The notes under the pieces are model-generated. The model was not told the origin of the DNA and did no database searches. It saw only the letters and a program-made list of their open reading frames with translations. A program made the translations under genes and the position numbers. Shown in pieces: positions 53,431 through 62,685 of a DNA stretch of 64,000 bases. The DNA lies in NCBI GenBank assembly GCA_964521025.1, contig CAZFPK010000006.1, positions 1 to 64,000 of the forward strand. Reading direction: 5' to 3'. How positions within the stretch are numbered: position 1 is the first letter of the stretch; the number at the start of each line of letters is the position of its first letter. The stretch is from DRTC01 sp964521025 (lineage in GTDB: Bacteria > Cloacimonadota > Cloacimonadia > Cloacimonadales > TCS61).

Positions 53431-55344
53431 TTAATTCTCATCGATTTCTTTTTCCAATTTCGCGATCATATCCTCGATCATGACACTTCCAAGATCGCCT
53501 TTTGTATGCCTTCTTACGGAAACAGTTTTCGCTTCTTGTTCTTTCTCTCCAACAATGAACATATACGGAACTTTGTGAGTTTCTGCTTCACGGATCTTAT
53601 ACCCAATTTTCTCATTTGAAAAATCAATTTCAGAACGAAAACCGGACTTTAATAGTTGTTCATTTACAATTTTCGCATATACCTCGTATTTTTCTGAAAT
53701 CGGAATAACTTTAACTTGAACCGGACAGAGCCAGAGCGGGAAATTCCCGGCATGATATTCGATCAAAGTTCCGAAAAAGCGTTCTATCGAACCGAGTAAA
53801 GCGCGATGAATCATGAACGGACGATGAGGATTATTATCCGCTCCGATGTAATTCATATCGAACCGGGTCGGCAGATTAAAATCGAATTGAATGGTCGAAC
53901 ACTGCCAGGCACGGTTGAGAGCGTCTTTTATATCGATATCTATTTTGGGACCGTAAAATGCTCCTTCACCTTCGTTCAGAATATAATCGATCTTATTTTT
54001 TTTCAGTGCTTTATCCAGAGCTGCGATCGCTTTATCCCAATCTTCTTTTTTTCCGACTGCTTTTTCCGGCATTGTGGATAGTTTTATCTGAAAATCCTCG
54101 AAACCGAATGCTTTCAGCATATTCAACGAGAAGACCAAGACTTTCTCGATTTCTTCATCGAGCTGTTCGGGAGTACAGATAATATGTGCATCATCTTGCG
54201 TAAAGCCGCGAACTCTCATCAGACCATGTAGAGAACCTGATTTTTCATAACGGTAAACAGTTCCCATTTCCGCCCAATGTAATGGAAGTTCCCTATAACT
54301 CCTTCTTTGTGCATTATAAATTTCAATATGAAAAGGACAATTCATCGGTTTCAGGTAATATTCCTGTTCATCGACCATGATCGGACTATACATATTTTCC
54401 GTAAAAAAGTCGAGATGACCGCTGGTTCTCCAGAGTTCCGCTTTGCCGATATGAGGAGAATATACAAATCCATAACCTGCTTTCAGATGCTCTTCTTTCC
54501 AATACTGTTCGATGATCGAGCGCATCATTGCTCCGTTCGGATGCCAGAGAACCAGACCGGATCCAATCGCATCCGAAACCGAATAAAGATCCAGTTCTTT
54601 CCCGATTTTGCGGTGGTCTCTTTTTTTCGCTTCTTCCAGGTCATGCAGGTATTTTTTCAATTCTTTATTGGAAGGAAAACTGATGCCGTAAATTCTTTGC
54701 AGCATTTTGTTCTTCTCATCTCCCCGCCAATATGCTCCGGAAGTTTTCAACAATTTGACCGCTTTGATCTTTCCGGTATTTAGAAGGTGCGGTCCTCGAC
54801 AAAGATCTACAAAATCTCCTTGAGAATAGATCGAGATAATTTCATTATCGGGAATCTCATCCAAAATCTCGATCTTATAATCTTCATTCATTTCCTTGAA
54901 AAGTTTAATTGCTTCCTTTTTAGGAATTTCCTGCCGGCAATACTCAAGATTTTGTTTGGAAAGTTCCCTCATCCTTTCTTCGATCTTGATTAGATCATCG
55001 TCGGTAAATGGAACTTCCTTATCAAAATCATAATAGAAACCATTTTCAATGGCAGGACCGATAGTTACTTTTACATCCGGGAAAAGCTGTTTTACTGCTT
55101 GCGCCATTAAATGAGCAGTGCTGTGCCAGTAAACTTCTTTTCCCAAATCGCTGTCGAACTTGATCAACTCTATCTTTGCATCATCTTTGATCTGATAATT
55201 CAAATCGACGAGATGATCATTAATTTTTGCTGAAACAATTGCTTTTGCCAGTCCGTGACTAATGCTTTCCGCAATTTCCAGAGGACTGATGTTTTCCGGA
55301 TATTTTTTGCTTGAACTATCCGGGAAGGTGATCTTAATATTCAT
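53431..55344 (-). CDS. thrS: Threonine--tRNA ligase
   Basis: 637 residues, usual length. N-terminal TGS domain (1-60), editing domain with HSTAHLMAQAV near 74 and VDLCRGPHLLNTG near 180, and the class II catalytic core: zinc ligands Cys and His in MNCPFHIEIY (~330), motif 2 in GLMRVRGFTQDDAHIIC, and motif 3 in HRALLGSIERFFGTLIE (~510). The C-terminal anticodon-binding domain covers ~535-637. A GGAG box precedes the start. The usual partners infC, rpmI and rplT are not next to it here; instead kdsD follows. Confidence 0.97.
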   Translation of the reverse strand: MNIKITFPDSSSKKYPENISPLEIAESISHGLAKAIVSAKINDHLVDLNYQIKDDAKIELIKFDSDLGKEVYWHSTAHLMAQAVKQLFPDVKVTIGPAIENGFYYDFDKEVPFTDDDLIKIEERMRELSKQNLEYCRQEIPKKEAIKLFKEMNEDYKIEILDEIPDNEIISIYSQGDFVDLCRGPHLLNTGKIKAVKLLKTSGAYWRGDEKNKMLQRIYGISFPSNKELKKYLHDLEEAKKRDHRKIGKELDLYSVSDAIGSGLVLWHPNGAMMRSIIEQYWKEEHLKAGYGFVYSPHIGKAELWRTSGHLDFFTENMYSPIMVDEQEYYLKPMNCPFHIEIYNAQRRSYRELPLHWAEMGTVYRYEKSGSLHGLMRVRGFTQDDAHIICTPEQLDEEIEKVLVFSLNMLKAFGFEDFQIKLSTMPEKAVGKKEDWDKAIAALDKALKKNKIDYILNEGEGAFYGPKIDIDIKDALNRAWQCSTIQFDFNLPTRFDMNYIGADNNPHRPFMIHRALLGSIERFFGTLIEYHAGNFPLWLCPVQVKVIPISEKYEVYAKIVNEQLLKSGFRSEIDFSNEKIGYKIREAETHKVPYMFIVGEKEQEAKTVSVRRHTKGDLGSVMIEDMIAKLEKEIDEN

Positions 55345-55542
55345 TTTTTCTCCTGCTTTTTTTATTTGGATTTTGAATATAAAATCACTTTTGTTATAAA
55401 TGAATGCTCAATTTTTCGATCAAACATTCTTGAACCTCCAATTTGAGTAACAAATTTTTGAAAATGTACATAATTAAATAATAATATTGTTTTTTTCACA
55501 GAATGCAATTCTGTTTTACTTACACAATCAGGAATGATCGTG

Positions 55543-56826
55543 TTACTTTCTCTCTTTGATCATTTTCTCGATCATCTCTGCTGCATTATTTAATGCTTTT
55601 TCCGGAGATAAAATACCACGAATGACTTTTTCTATCACATGCTCTTCCAGATATTTTCTTGTTTGAAACCATTCACTGATTTGCGGTTCGAAAGTTGCAT
55701 AATTCAACTGGTCGTAAACTGCAGCAATTTCAGGATACATCGTTAACCTGCTTTTCAATTCAGCAACTTCAAATGCACTTTTGCGAACAGGCATATAATA
55801 TGTCAATTCCGACCATTTGGCAGTTTGTTTTGTATCAGTGAACCATTTGATGAATTTCCAGGCAGCATTTTGCACTTTTTCATCCTCACTTTTGAAGATA
55901 GCAATATTTGTGCCGCTGATCACATTCCTTTTCGTTTTATTGATTGGAATCGAAGTTATTCCAATATTAAAATCGATTCCTGCCTTTTTCATATACGCGA
56001 TGGAAACACTGGAATCCTCATACATGGCAACTTTTCCAGCCAGAAAATCGTTCTGACCTTCATAACCGGGAGAAAGATAAGCTGTCTTATCTTCATTCAG
56101 AAGTTGAGTTAAGAATTCAAGAGCAATTACACCTTCCTGACTATTGAATAACGCATCACTTTCATCGGCGGACATGATCTCCCCACCCATTTGTAAAAGC
56201 AGATTCTCAAACTGCCAGGCACTGATCTTTAAAGTAGTTCCGTAAAGTTCATTAACTCCATTGTTATCAGCGTCGATTGTCAGTTTACGGCAATATTCCA
56301 GAAATGAATCCCAGTTATTCGGTGGTTTGTTAGGATCGATTCCATTCTGAAAAAAAATATCTTTATTATAATACAGAACGCGAACGCTTTTATTAAAAGG
56401 AAAAGTAACAATCTTTCCCTTAATTGTATTACTCCGGATAAAAACAGGATAAATATCGGCCAGATCTGCATCGGTAAAATCCGGATCATCTTGAATGAAA
56501 TTTTCAACAGGAACGATAACATCTCCATCGATCATATTTGCTGTCCAGGATTCGAAAACCTGGGCAATATCCGGTTGATTTCCGGTTTGCAGAGATGCCA
56601 TCAATTTTTGTGAGAGAGCTGTATAATTCCCCATATTGATCGCATTAATAAAAATTCCGGGATGAGTTTCGTTGAATTCGTTCACTAAAAATAAGAGAGC
56701 TTCCCCGAGAGGACCTCCCATTGAATTCCAGAATTCTACCTGGATAACATTGGACGGAGTTTTTGTTTTTTTTCCGCAACTGAAAAGCAATAATCCGATA
56801 ATTAACAATACAATTATTTTCTTCAT
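55543..56826 (-). CDS. Sugar ABC transporter substrate-binding lipoprotein
   Basis: 427 residues. Lipobox LLFSCG, so membrane-anchored. Extracellular solute-binding protein family 1 (UgpB/MalE-like): VEFWNSMGGPLGEALLFLVNEF, PDIAQVFESW, FPFNKSVRVLYYNKD, PNNWDSFLEYCRKLT, and the late hinge WKFIKWFTDTKQTAKWSELTYYMPVRKSA. Probably binds an oligosaccharide or glycerol phosphodiester. No permease or ATPase gene is beside it in the window, so it is an orphan component here. A GGAG box precedes the start. Confidence 0.88.
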   Translation of the reverse strand: MKKIIVLLIIGLLLFSCGKKTKTPSNVIQVEFWNSMGGPLGEALLFLVNEFNETHPGIFINAINMGNYTALSQKLMASLQTGNQPDIAQVFESWTANMIDGDVIVPVENFIQDDPDFTDADLADIYPVFIRSNTIKGKIVTFPFNKSVRVLYYNKDIFFQNGIDPNKPPNNWDSFLEYCRKLTIDADNNGVNELYGTTLKISAWQFENLLLQMGGEIMSADESDALFNSQEGVIALEFLTQLLNEDKTAYLSPGYEGQNDFLAGKVAMYEDSSVSIAYMKKAGIDFNIGITSIPINKTKRNVISGTNIAIFKSEDEKVQNAAWKFIKWFTDTKQTAKWSELTYYMPVRKSAFEVAELKSRLTMYPEIAAVYDQLNYATFEPQISEWFQTRKYLEEHVIEKVIRGILSPEKALNNAAEMIEKMIKERK

Positions 56827-56949
56827 TATTATTCTCCTTAAAAATCTTTCGGCAAATTATTTATTAAGGATTGAAAGTCAAATAGAATTTTGATTTAAAT
56901 TTGACAGGTTATTAAAAAAAAATTTATAAGTTTTAAAAGAGGTGAATTA

Positions 56950-57429
56950 ATGGAACAAGTGAAATATGAAAAAGCAATTAAATTTATCAAAAAACCGGCA
57001 AAGATAGCCCTTGCTATCGTCAAAGATAAGATAGGGAAATATAACCCGATCACACTCGAATGGTTCATGCGGACTTCCATCAAACCGCCGATGTTTGCAA
57101 TTTCAATTGGACACACAAGGTATTCTCATGAATGTCTGCAGAATTTCCGGTATTTTAATCTTTGCTTTCCTTCAAGAGAAATGAATAAAGAAGCGCTATT
57201 ATGCGGAACAAAATCCGGCAGAATGGTTGATAAACTAAAGGAAACAAAACTGGAATGGTTCAAAGGAAGGTTAGCTCAATTACCGGTTATCAAAGGTGTT
57301 GTAGCCAATTTCGAATGCGAAGTAGTAACTCAAGTAAAAAGTGGAGATCATACAATTTTCGTAGGAGAAATTAAATATTCATGGTTGAACAAAGGAAAGG
57401 AAATGCTTTTATTTCGGGATTTGGGATAA
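56950..57429 (+). CDS. Flavin reductase-like domain protein
   Basis: 159 residues of the FMN-binding split-barrel (flavin reductase-like) type: YNPITLEWFMRTSIKPPMFAISIGHTRYSH near 38-67, then FNLCFPSREM and the closing strand FVGEIKYSWL. Members bind FMN and reduce flavins or act on small molecules. Slightly shorter than typical (about 180). An AGAGGTG box precedes the start. Single gene, closed by a terminator at 57480. Function beyond flavin binding is not predicted. Confidence 0.85.
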   Translation: MEQVKYEKAIKFIKKPAKIALAIVKDKIGKYNPITLEWFMRTSIKPPMFAISIGHTRYSHECLQNFRYFNLCFPSREMNKEALLCGTKSGRMVDKLKETKLEWFKGRLAQLPVIKGVVANFECEVVTQVKSGDHTIFVGEIKYSWLNKGKEMLLFRDLG

Positions 57430-57479
57430 TTTCAGAAAACTTTGAAATTTCTAAAAATTTAGTAAGTTTCTAAAATAAA

Positions 57480-57513
57480 AGCCCCCTTTTCTATAAATAA
57501 GAGGGCTTTTTTT
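57480..57513 (+). terminator. Intrinsic terminator of the flavin reductase-like gene
   Basis: Stem AGCCCCCTT with AAGAGGGCT (one mismatch), loop of about 13 nt, then seven or more T. About 50 bp after the stop. Confidence 0.9.
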
Positions 57514-57578
57514 GGGGAGAGAAAGAAAACTAAGGAAAGCCTGTTAATTTCTTGGAATTCAGCAAGTTCAATGAATAA

Positions 57579-59897
57579 TTATAATTCGCTTAAAATCTGA
57601 TTTATCATCTCCTTTACCTGTTCTATATTCATATAAGAAAGAGGAAAACCAAAAAGATAACAATTATTATTCTCCGTAACTTTTTTCAAAGCAATGGTTT
57701 TGCTATTCAGTTCATTATATTTATCAAGCGTGGGTGGGAAATTTTCCGAATCGACTGGTTTGCAGCCGTATTTGAATATAATTTCCGTTTCAGCATTAAA
57801 ATCACTGATATGCGAAACCGGTCCTAATCCTTCATAAAGCTGGATTATAACACTCCATCCGGGAATTTCTAAATTGATATTACTTAAATTCGTATTATTG
57901 GAAACTGCCTGAATAAAATACGGTTCGATTCCGAAATTCGTGGGAAAGACTGCATGAATCGACTCATAATCAGCAGAAACGGGAATACCAAAATAATCTT
58001 CAAACAGCGTAAAATAATATTCGTTTAACCTTTCCGGGATTTTTTTTAAATTTGCTCCACCACTAAAAATTAAATTTCCTCCTCCTCTAAGATAAATATT
58101 CAATACTTCTGTTTCATCGGCAAAATTACTTTCTAAAGTTACATAATCGGAATGATAGATAACAATCTCATATTTTTCCAGGTCGGTCGGAGAAAAAACA
58201 GCTCTTCCGAAATGAAGTTGAGGATCCCAAACATTATCTTTTAATTCGTTCCTGTCCAGAGCTGTTACTTCTTCATTACTATCCGCACAAAATTCAAAGT
58301 AAATATCATCGGTAATTTCATCCGGACAAAATGAACTATGATGATCATCATCATCGAGTATCAAAATTCCGCTTTTTTCGTTTTTGGGAACTTTTTCTAC
58401 GATCTTAAAATACATCACAGCCGGAGATTCATCATGAACATCCTGGATATCGACAGGTCTGACTTCAAATTTATGGATGCCCTTTTCCAGACCGTCAAGT
58501 TTGATATTTGCATCTAATCCGGTTATCGTCGTTTTCTTACCGATCTGATGATTTACCGGAACTCTCAACCATTGTTTTCCATCGTTATCGATTTGAAGAT
58601 TATCACCTTCAGGTGGTAACGGAGGAAAGAAATAAGGTTCATCATCGAGTCGCAAATCGAAATATTGGATTTCAGCAAAATAAGAAATACCTGTTTGTTC
58701 ATCGACAACTGCATCTAATTTTCTATCATAAGGATTATCCGTAATAAAACTACCTGAACCGGAAGTTGTTCCGTATTCCCCGTGCCAACCCCAATGCATA
58801 TAAATCTTCAGGTCATTGCTGTGAACAGCTGCATAATTTCCATCTTTATCGATCCAGAAAGGAGTTGAATAATGATCTCCGGAACTATGATATTCCGATT
58901 CGATCACTTTTCCGATCTTCTCATCGAGATAGGTTGTATAATGATATTGACCGAGAATCCAGACATCGTTTCCTTCCTGGAATTCACTATTATAAATAAC
59001 TGCTCCCGGTGAAAAATCAGCACGAACATAAAAAGAAATCGTATCCGGTTCGGAAACCACACCTGCATAATTCACAGCTCGGGCAATGACATAAGTCGAG
59101 TCTTGATCATTCGGAACTAAAGAAGGTTGTGAATTCGGATTCAGAAGATATTCGGATCTATCGGGTTGTTCTTTTGTTTCAAACCAACCCGGATCATTAA
59201 AATCCTGGCTGGGAATTATCTGACCGTTTTCTTCCCTGATACCATAAATCAATCTGAATTCATAATAATCTGCATGATCGGACACGCCATTTCCCTGATC
59301 GATCGTATTAAATTTCAGGATGATCCCTTTACCTGTTGTTTTTCCGTTGATATCACCTTTTGTAGATTGAATACTAACTCGCGGTTCACTCGAAAAAGTA
59401 TAAAAATATCTGCGTACAATATCGCTTTCCCGGGAACGATCATCGATACATTTTATCTCAAAAATACTGGCGATGATGGAACTTTCTCCTTCTATATTCG
59501 CGGGGAAGTTTATGATCGCATAAAATTGTAGTGACCAGATCGTAAGTTTTGCATTTGGATCATTCATGGGGATCGATTCATTCGCTCCTGACTGGTAATG
59601 ATAAACCCAACCTTGTTCATCGATATACTCATAACCCGGAATTGAGAGCGGATTCTCGTTTTCGTCTAAAATCCTGAAAGCAAAACCATCGACAACACCA
59701 TTCAGGTCATAACCATCCCAATAGATTTTTTGCCGGAACAAGATCGAATCTGAAATACTATCAATTTCATCGACACCTTCATAGGAAGTTATCCGGACGA
59801 TGGGTTTGTCATTAGGAAATAAACTTCCCTTTCTTTCGCAGGAAAGAACTAAAAAAATAATGATCAAAAAAATGAAGAATTTAACAGGTTTGAACAT
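57579..59897 (-). CDS. Large lipoprotein with C-terminal amidotransferase-like fold
   Basis: 772 residues from ATG 59897, which has a GGAG box; the frame could start at GTG 59909. Lipobox FLVLSC, so attached to the envelope. Residues ~25-500 comprise Ig/fibronectin-like modules (IYWDGYDLNGVVDGFAFRI, KGIILKFNTIDQGNGV, KGIHKFEVRPVDIQDVHDES). From ~510 on, GILILDDDDHHSSF, LEKYEIVIYHSDYVTL and LNIYLRGGGNLIFSGG resemble the class I glutamine amidotransferase/flavodoxin fold found in ThuA- and GldG-like proteins, without a visible catalytic Cys. No sorting tail. Role unknown, perhaps in carbohydrate-related surface assembly. Confidence 0.65.
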   Translation of the reverse strand: MFKPVKFFIFLIIIFLVLSCERKGSLFPNDKPIVRITSYEGVDEIDSISDSILFRQKIYWDGYDLNGVVDGFAFRILDENENPLSIPGYEYIDEQGWVYHYQSGANESIPMNDPNAKLTIWSLQFYAIINFPANIEGESSIIASIFEIKCIDDRSRESDIVRRYFYTFSSEPRVSIQSTKGDINGKTTGKGIILKFNTIDQGNGVSDHADYYEFRLIYGIREENGQIIPSQDFNDPGWFETKEQPDRSEYLLNPNSQPSLVPNDQDSTYVIARAVNYAGVVSEPDTISFYVRADFSPGAVIYNSEFQEGNDVWILGQYHYTTYLDEKIGKVIESEYHSSGDHYSTPFWIDKDGNYAAVHSNDLKIYMHWGWHGEYGTTSGSGSFITDNPYDRKLDAVVDEQTGISYFAEIQYFDLRLDDEPYFFPPLPPEGDNLQIDNDGKQWLRVPVNHQIGKKTTITGLDANIKLDGLEKGIHKFEVRPVDIQDVHDESPAVMYFKIVEKVPKNEKSGILILDDDDHHSSFCPDEITDDIYFEFCADSNEEVTALDRNELKDNVWDPQLHFGRAVFSPTDLEKYEIVIYHSDYVTLESNFADETEVLNIYLRGGGNLIFSGGANLKKIPERLNEYYFTLFEDYFGIPVSADYESIHAVFPTNFGIEPYFIQAVSNNTNLSNINLEIPGWSVIIQLYEGLGPVSHISDFNAETEIIFKYGCKPVDSENFPPTLDKYNELNSKTIALKKVTENNNCYLFGFPLSYMNIEQVKEMINQILSEL

Positions 59898-60065
59898 GAC
59901 CAACTCCACTTGTTTATTTAATAAATTTGGTAAATTATAAAGTACAAATCGTATCCCGCGAGGAATCTTTTAAAATTTAAGTCCGGATAAATTTATAATC
60001 CCTCGCGGGTGACATCGAGGAGGATGTCTCTTTTAAAACTTGAATTAAGTCCGTATTTATTTGGT

Positions 60066-60164
60066 CTTGATTTAAGTTTGAAATAATTTAAATGGAACAA
60101 GATTGGAATCTTGTTTTTACCAATCCAAAACTTAAATCAAGTGTCCGGCAATAAGCGGACACTT
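60066..60164. repeat. Nested inverted repeats between surface-protein genes
   Basis: Outer arms CTTGATTTAAGTTT (60066-60079) and AAACTTAAATCAAG (60128-60141), an inner hairpin AACAAGATT/AATCTTGTT (60096-60115), and a neighbouring 9-bp stem AAGTGTCCG/CGGACACTT (60139-60147, 60156-60164). The last may end transcription of the leftward gene that stops at 60180. Confidence 0.65.
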
Positions 60165-60179
60165 AATTCAAGTTTTTTC

Positions 60180-62381
60180 TTAACGCATTAAAATCATTTT
60201 CTTGGCAGTAACATCTTCCCCGGTTCGCATTTTGTAAAAATAAATCCCGCCGGAAACAATCCTGTTGTTATCATTTGTTCCATCCCATAAAACGCTATGA
60301 TCATTAGCAGAATAGAAATCATTGGTTAAAGTTTTGACTTTCTGCCCTTTCATATTATAGATCTCGATCAAAACATTATCTGATTCATTTATGGAAAAAT
60401 CTATTCTGGTGGAATTTGTTCTGCTATCTCCGGTCAGACAAAAAGGATTGGGGTAATTCTGTGCTAAGAAAGATGATAGAACAACATTATGATCTCCAGC
60501 TGAAACATAACTATCAAAATCTATATCAAGAGACGCATATTGGAAAGTTCCACCAATATCCTGACCATGTTGCCCGCTGTGATAGGAACCGAAGCTATAA
60601 TCATCGAGGAAGAATAGATGAAGTTTACCATGATCATCTCCCAGATCTTCGATAAAATCAGCAGGATAGACAAAACAGGGAATCATCTCGTCCAATTGCG
60701 GAACATAATTTCCATCGTTAATATTAGCATTCATGAAAATCGGCTCCGACCAGGTTTCTCCGTTATCTTTTGAAACAACAATTGCGATTTCAGTAATGTC
60801 GTTCCATTCTTCAAATCCTGCAAAACCGTCATAATTTAGTTTCGCATAATTTCCGTCTGTCCAGACTGCAGCCAACCAGCCATTTTCCGGGTTTGAAGCC
60901 AGGAAATAATGATTATAATGAAAACCTTCATCCGGAACATAATAATAGATGGGCCAATCCATAACCCAGACAGGATAACCGTCTTCATCAAATTCATCAA
61001 CAATTCCATCTTCATTCAAATCCCATGGATACATCGGAATATTATCGTTGGGATTTGCTCCTTGCGGATAGAGGTCGATGAAACTAAATTCGTATGAGTT
61101 CAGATCAAATATGAATTCTTTGAGATAAAACATATTTCCATTACCCCAATATTTCCACTTATCATCAGTATTATCCTGGAATGTAACGCACATTGATCCG
61201 ATAAAACCGACTTTGCTGTAATCATCCTTGAAAACGACATTAAACTGATTTGTATGGAAGATTGAAGATTTAACAGGTTGCTCGGAACCGTCATCATTTT
61301 CAAATAACCAACCACTGCCGTCTTGAGTTTCGGGATTTTCCATGGGAAAATACCATTCTTCCGATTCATAAAATTCGAATCCGCCTTCTCCGTAATTCTC
61401 ATTTATCAAGACAAAAAGCTTATCTTCGGGCTCAGGAGGTTCGGAAGCAGTTCCGATATGATAGCCAAAAAAGAGCACTATATTGTCATGCACAGCTAAA
61501 CCTTTGAAAGGTCTTCTCCATTCCGGATCTTCCGCATTCCAGGCATCGAACTGAGGAAATGTCTGGTAAGTCCAATCAAAATCGATCTGGTTATTCAGGT
61601 CATTATAATCAAAATCAGCATAAGCAAACATTACATTTTCACTCGGATAACCAACCGTTCCATGAGCTGGAGTACTATTGCTGGCGTAGATATAAACTCT
61701 TTTCTTATTCTCGATCGGAGAAGGACCGATCTTAAGAATAGGCCAGACAAATTCATCATCCGGGAAAGGAAATAAATCCTGCTGGTTATTCATATCCAAC
61801 CAGATTACCGGAGGTTTCCATATTCCATGAGTTCCCATTAGATGATAAAGATCATAAGTATAAAAACAATCCGGTGTACCATCAGGATCGAGATAAGCAT
61901 GCCAGGTTACGATCGGGTCGGCTGTGTAATCATCGATCGCCAGATCGACATAATAACCGACAGCACCAAGTGAAACATCTGCTTCCACATAACCCGTGGA
62001 ATTTATATAAGCATAATTAACCTGGCTGACTCCGGCAGAATTCTTGGTTCTATATCCGATATAAATTCCTCCTGCAGGAGATTCATTGGGATAAGAAACC
62101 AAAGGTTGAACTCCAATAGGAAGATCGTTGTAAGCCTGAAAATAATCGGCATAACCGAATTGTAAATCCTGGGGATCGATAATAAATGAATATTCAGGAA
62201 CCTCATGTCTTTCTCTCGAGTCGGATCTAATTGAAATCTTTTCTTCTCTTAAAACCGGTTTGATATTTTCCGGATGAGGTTTCCTAAAAACTTCAGAAAA
62301 TAGTAAGTTTGCGAAAAAAAATAAAGCAAGTACTAAAATTACTTTTTTCTTAAATAACTTCTGATAAATTTGTTTTTTCAT
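60180..62381 (-). CDS. Secreted surface protein with T9SS-type sorting tail
   Basis: 733 residues, signal peptide after a basic start (VILVLALFFFANLLFS), GGAGG box. The body suggests a propeller of sialidase/BNR type: repeated strands such as ADPIVTWHAYL and GWLAAVWTDGNYAKLNYDG and a VSKDNGETWSEPIFM Asp-box-like motif. A calcium-loop-like DLNEDGIVDEFDEDG occurs near residue 450. Sorting tail at the end: QNYPNPFCLTGDS, IEIYNMKGQKVKTL, VLWDGTNDNNRIVSGGIYF, ending KKMILMR. Likely binds surface glycans; enzymatic activity is not supported. Confidence 0.75.
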   Translation of the reverse strand: MKKQIYQKLFKKKVILVLALFFFANLLFSEVFRKPHPENIKPVLREEKISIRSDSRERHEVPEYSFIIDPQDLQFGYADYFQAYNDLPIGVQPLVSYPNESPAGGIYIGYRTKNSAGVSQVNYAYINSTGYVEADVSLGAVGYYVDLAIDDYTADPIVTWHAYLDPDGTPDCFYTYDLYHLMGTHGIWKPPVIWLDMNNQQDLFPFPDDEFVWPILKIGPSPIENKKRVYIYASNSTPAHGTVGYPSENVMFAYADFDYNDLNNQIDFDWTYQTFPQFDAWNAEDPEWRRPFKGLAVHDNIVLFFGYHIGTASEPPEPEDKLFVLINENYGEGGFEFYESEEWYFPMENPETQDGSGWLFENDDGSEQPVKSSIFHTNQFNVVFKDDYSKVGFIGSMCVTFQDNTDDKWKYWGNGNMFYLKEFIFDLNSYEFSFIDLYPQGANPNDNIPMYPWDLNEDGIVDEFDEDGYPVWVMDWPIYYYVPDEGFHYNHYFLASNPENGWLAAVWTDGNYAKLNYDGFAGFEEWNDITEIAIVVSKDNGETWSEPIFMNANINDGNYVPQLDEMIPCFVYPADFIEDLGDDHGKLHLFFLDDYSFGSYHSGQHGQDIGGTFQYASLDIDFDSYVSAGDHNVVLSSFLAQNYPNPFCLTGDSRTNSTRIDFSINESDNVLIEIYNMKGQKVKTLTNDFYSANDHSVLWDGTNDNNRIVSGGIYFYKMRTGEDVTAKKMILMR

Positions 62382-62685
62382 GGTTCCTCCTATATTTTAA
62401 TATTTCTATGAACATTAAGCATTCCAAGAGCAACCAAAGCACGATAATTTTTTGTATCTTGCTATTTTTCAAAAGGTTGTAAATTTGTGTTTTTTATTAT
62501 GAAGAGGATCGATCATTATTACAATGATAAATTGTGTATTTAAAATCACAAAATGAGAAAGATTTTGCACAGGTGGTAATACTAAAAAAATCCAAACGAT
62601 TGGATAACGAAATACAGATCTAAAAAAACAACCAAGTTTTTGAAACCTGGTTATTTTTCTTTCTTACTAATATGTTAATCTGATT
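62382..62685. other. Intergenic region
   Basis: 304 bp between the sorted surface protein and the response regulator stop. Besides the terminator at 62621-62652 and the surface gene's promoter region nothing was found. Confidence 0.5.
62621..62652 (-). terminator. Intrinsic terminator of the sigma-54 response regulator gene
   Basis: Stem AACCAGG/CTTGGTT (one G-T pair) in leftward orientation, followed on the minus strand by seven T. About 34 bp past the stop. Confidence 0.8.
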
